Translations under genes and position numbers: made by a program
The notes under the pieces: generated by a model
Seen by the model: only the letters and a program-made list of their open reading frames with translations
What the model was told of the DNA's origin: nothing
The model's database searches: none
Shown here: positions 4,608 through 5,931 of the stretch, one piece after another
How positions within the stretch are numbered: position 1 is the first letter of the stretch
Layout of the letters: each line of letters starts with the position of its first letter
Source: Fen-1077 sp964462865
GTDB taxonomy: Bacteria; Chloroflexota; Dehalococcoidia; Dehalococcoidales; RBG-16-60-22
Reading direction: 5' to 3'
NCBI GenBank assembly: GCA_964462865.1
Contig: CAYWZO010000083.1
Span: 1 to 5,931 of the forward strand
DNA: 5,931 bases

Positions 4608-5931
4608 ATGATTAAGCCAAGACTTTCCCTGGGTCTCGACGTCAGCACGCAGAGCCTTTCGGCGTTGGTGCTTGATATTGATGAGCGAAAGAAACTCCTT
4701 GGACTTTCGCTGGACTACCTGAAAGATGAAAGGCTGAATACCTTCGGGATTCGAGAGCCCGATTATATTCTCCCTCCCCGCTCCGAAGGCGAAGCCGACC
4801 AGCCGCCATTAATGTTCCTCGCCGCCCTCGATGCTATCTTTTTCGAGTTAAAGAAAGCCGTACCGCTGGAAAAAGTCGTCGTCATCAACACCTCCGGCCA
4901 GCAGCACGGACACGTCTATCTTAACAGGGCCGCTTCCTCCATATTTGACTTGTTAAATAAAACCGGCAGCGAGGCATCGAACCTCGTTTCTCTGTTAAAG
5001 GACAGCCTGGCTTACGAACGCGCCCCCATCTGGATGACGGCGGACACCGTTAAACAGGCATCGTTTATCAGGAACAACAGCGGCGGCAAAGAGAGACTAA
5101 TCAAGCTTTCCGGCTCTGACGCGCCGCTAAGGTTCACCGGACTCGTCATCAGGCGGACCGCCGAGCTGTTCCCCGAAATTTATAATCGTACCAGCATCAT
5201 CCAGCTTATCTCCAGCTTCATCCCGGCCGTCCTGACCGGCCATGCTAACGTGCCTGTCGACTTCGGCAACGCTTGCGGCATGTCACTGATGAACTACCGC
5301 CGGAAAAGGTGGTCGGATACGCTGTTGCGGGCCGCCTCGCGCGGTCTGCCGGGCGGTAAAGACGCTTTACGGACAAAACTGCCGGAAATCACCGCGCCGG
5401 ACGCTATCGTAGGGAGGATTGCCGCTTATTTTGTTCAGAAATACGGCTTCAGCCCTTCGTGCCGAGTTGCCGCCGGCTCCGGCGACAATCCACAGTCGAA
5501 AGTGCTGGTCAGCGGGGACCTGTTGAGCCTGGGCTCCAGCTTCGTTTTTATGGTGGCGACCGATGGTAAAAGCCGGGACATGACCGGCGCCGCCTGCGCC
5601 ATGTACGATGGCGTCGGCCGGCCTTTCATGTTCGGCTGCCGCACCAACGGCGCTTTGGTCTGGGACCAGCTGCGGGCGCTTTACGGCATGCCTAAAGAGG
5701 ACTACGCACCGGCTGAAGCCGCTCTGAAGCAGGCACCGGTTGGTCAAAACCTGGTTTTCTGGCAGCCCCGTGACGAATCATTCCCTTCATCGGGTAAGTT
5801 CGGGCTGGCGCGTATCAAAGCTAATAGTCCCGATCTGGCCAGCGACTACGCCGGTATCATCGAGTCCAGTCTGGCAGCGGTATATTATCATTCGAGAGGT
5901 TTTAGCCGTTCCTCCGGAGAGCCGTTATACA
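4608..5931 (+). CDS. xylB: FGGY carbohydrate kinase, xylulokinase type, 3' end cut off
   Basis: The frame is open for 441 codons to the right edge; xylulokinases of this kind run to about 500-540 residues, so the C-terminus is missing. It should phosphorylate D-xylulose with ATP to xylulose 5-phosphate in the cytoplasm. It looks closer to eukaryotic XYLB-like kinases than to E. coli XylB. The N-terminal phosphate loop is GLDVSTQS (9-16). SGQQHG lies at 96-101 and PIWMTADT at 140-147. The expected catalytic base is Asp218 in VDFGNACGM. The second domain has GSGDNP (290-295) and the ATP-loop SLGSS (307-311), where relatives usually have SLGTS. An in-frame TAA at 4605-4607 abuts the ATG and fixes the start. 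Only a weak GG-containing SD precedes it, so translation is probably coupled to the dehydrogenase stop 7 bases upstream. Another ketose, such as ribulose, remains possible as substrate. Confidence 0.87.
   Translation, partial: MIKPRLSLGLDVSTQSLSALVLDIDERKKLLGLSLDYLKDERLNTFGIREPDYILPPRSEGEADQPPLMFLAALDAIFFELKKAVPLEKVVVINTSGQQHGHVYLNRAASSIFDLLNKTGSEASNLVSLLKDSLAYERAPIWMTADTVKQASFIRNNSGGKERLIKLSGSDAPLRFTGLVIRRTAELFPEIYNRTSIIQLISSFIPAVLTGHANVPVDFGNACGMSLMNYRRKRWSDTLLRAASRGLPGGKDALRTKLPEITAPDAIVGRIAAYFVQKYGFSPSCRVAAGSGDNPQSKVLVSGDLLSLGSSFVFMVATDGKSRDMTGAACAMYDGVGRPFMFGCRTNGALVWDQLRALYGMPKEDYAPAEAALKQAPVGQNLVFWQPRDESFPSSGKFGLARIKANSPDLASDYAGIIESSLAAVYYHSRGFSRSSGEPLY

Noticed and set aside
3977..4648. 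A 223-codon minus-strand frame opposite the dehydrogenase.
   Set aside because: It is the antisense shadow of a well-supported dehydrogenase gene; the translation has no family features.
5256..5283. The kinase seemed to have Asn221 instead of a catalytic Asp (FGNACG versus SDASG in other xylulokinases).
   Set aside because: By comparison with glycerol kinase (TDYTNAS, catalytic Asp first) the base is the preceding Asp218, which is present; an Asn at the later position is normal in the family.

Overview
The window looks like a piece of a bacterial chromosome of medium GC, probably from an anaerobe. The main reason is a molybdopterin enzyme resembling the pyrogallol-phloroglucinol transhydroxylase large subunit, a family known mostly from strict anaerobes. 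Compact operons, Shine-Dalgarno sites and the absence of introns fit bacteria. The phylum cannot be fixed from this sequence; Chloroflexota or anaerobic Bacillota are guesses.

Left half (1-3027, minus strand). Three genes read leftward: a tandem two-domain cupin protein (2152-3027), a single-domain cupin protein of the same family (1578-2030), and the N-terminal 491 residues of an AthL-like bis-MGD molybdoenzyme (1-1473, running off the left edge). Gaps of 121 and 104 bases separate them, with no convincing terminator in either, so they may be one transcription unit. The molybdoenzyme keeps counterparts of the AthL active-site His, Asp, Ser and Tyr and has no N-terminal Fe-S cysteine motif. 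This suggests non-redox or hydroxyl-transfer chemistry on a hydroxylated aromatic or similar substrate. The cupins, with three cupin folds in two genes, are the unexplained part of the cluster.

Middle (3028-3571). A 544-base divergent intergenic region. AT-rich flanks carry candidate promoters in both directions. Between them, about 3180-3390, is a more GC-rich island with several complementary segments that could fold into an RNA, plus a perfect 12-base palindrome. I recognise no known riboswitch in it.

Right half (3572-5931, plus strand). A zinc-type polyol dehydrogenase of the sorbitol/xylitol dehydrogenase kind is followed after 7 bases by an FGGY kinase of the xylulokinase type that runs off the right edge. 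Together they would oxidise a polyol such as xylitol or arabinitol to a ketose and phosphorylate it for the pentose phosphate pathway. No direct biochemical link to the left-hand cluster is visible; the two units share only the divergent control region.
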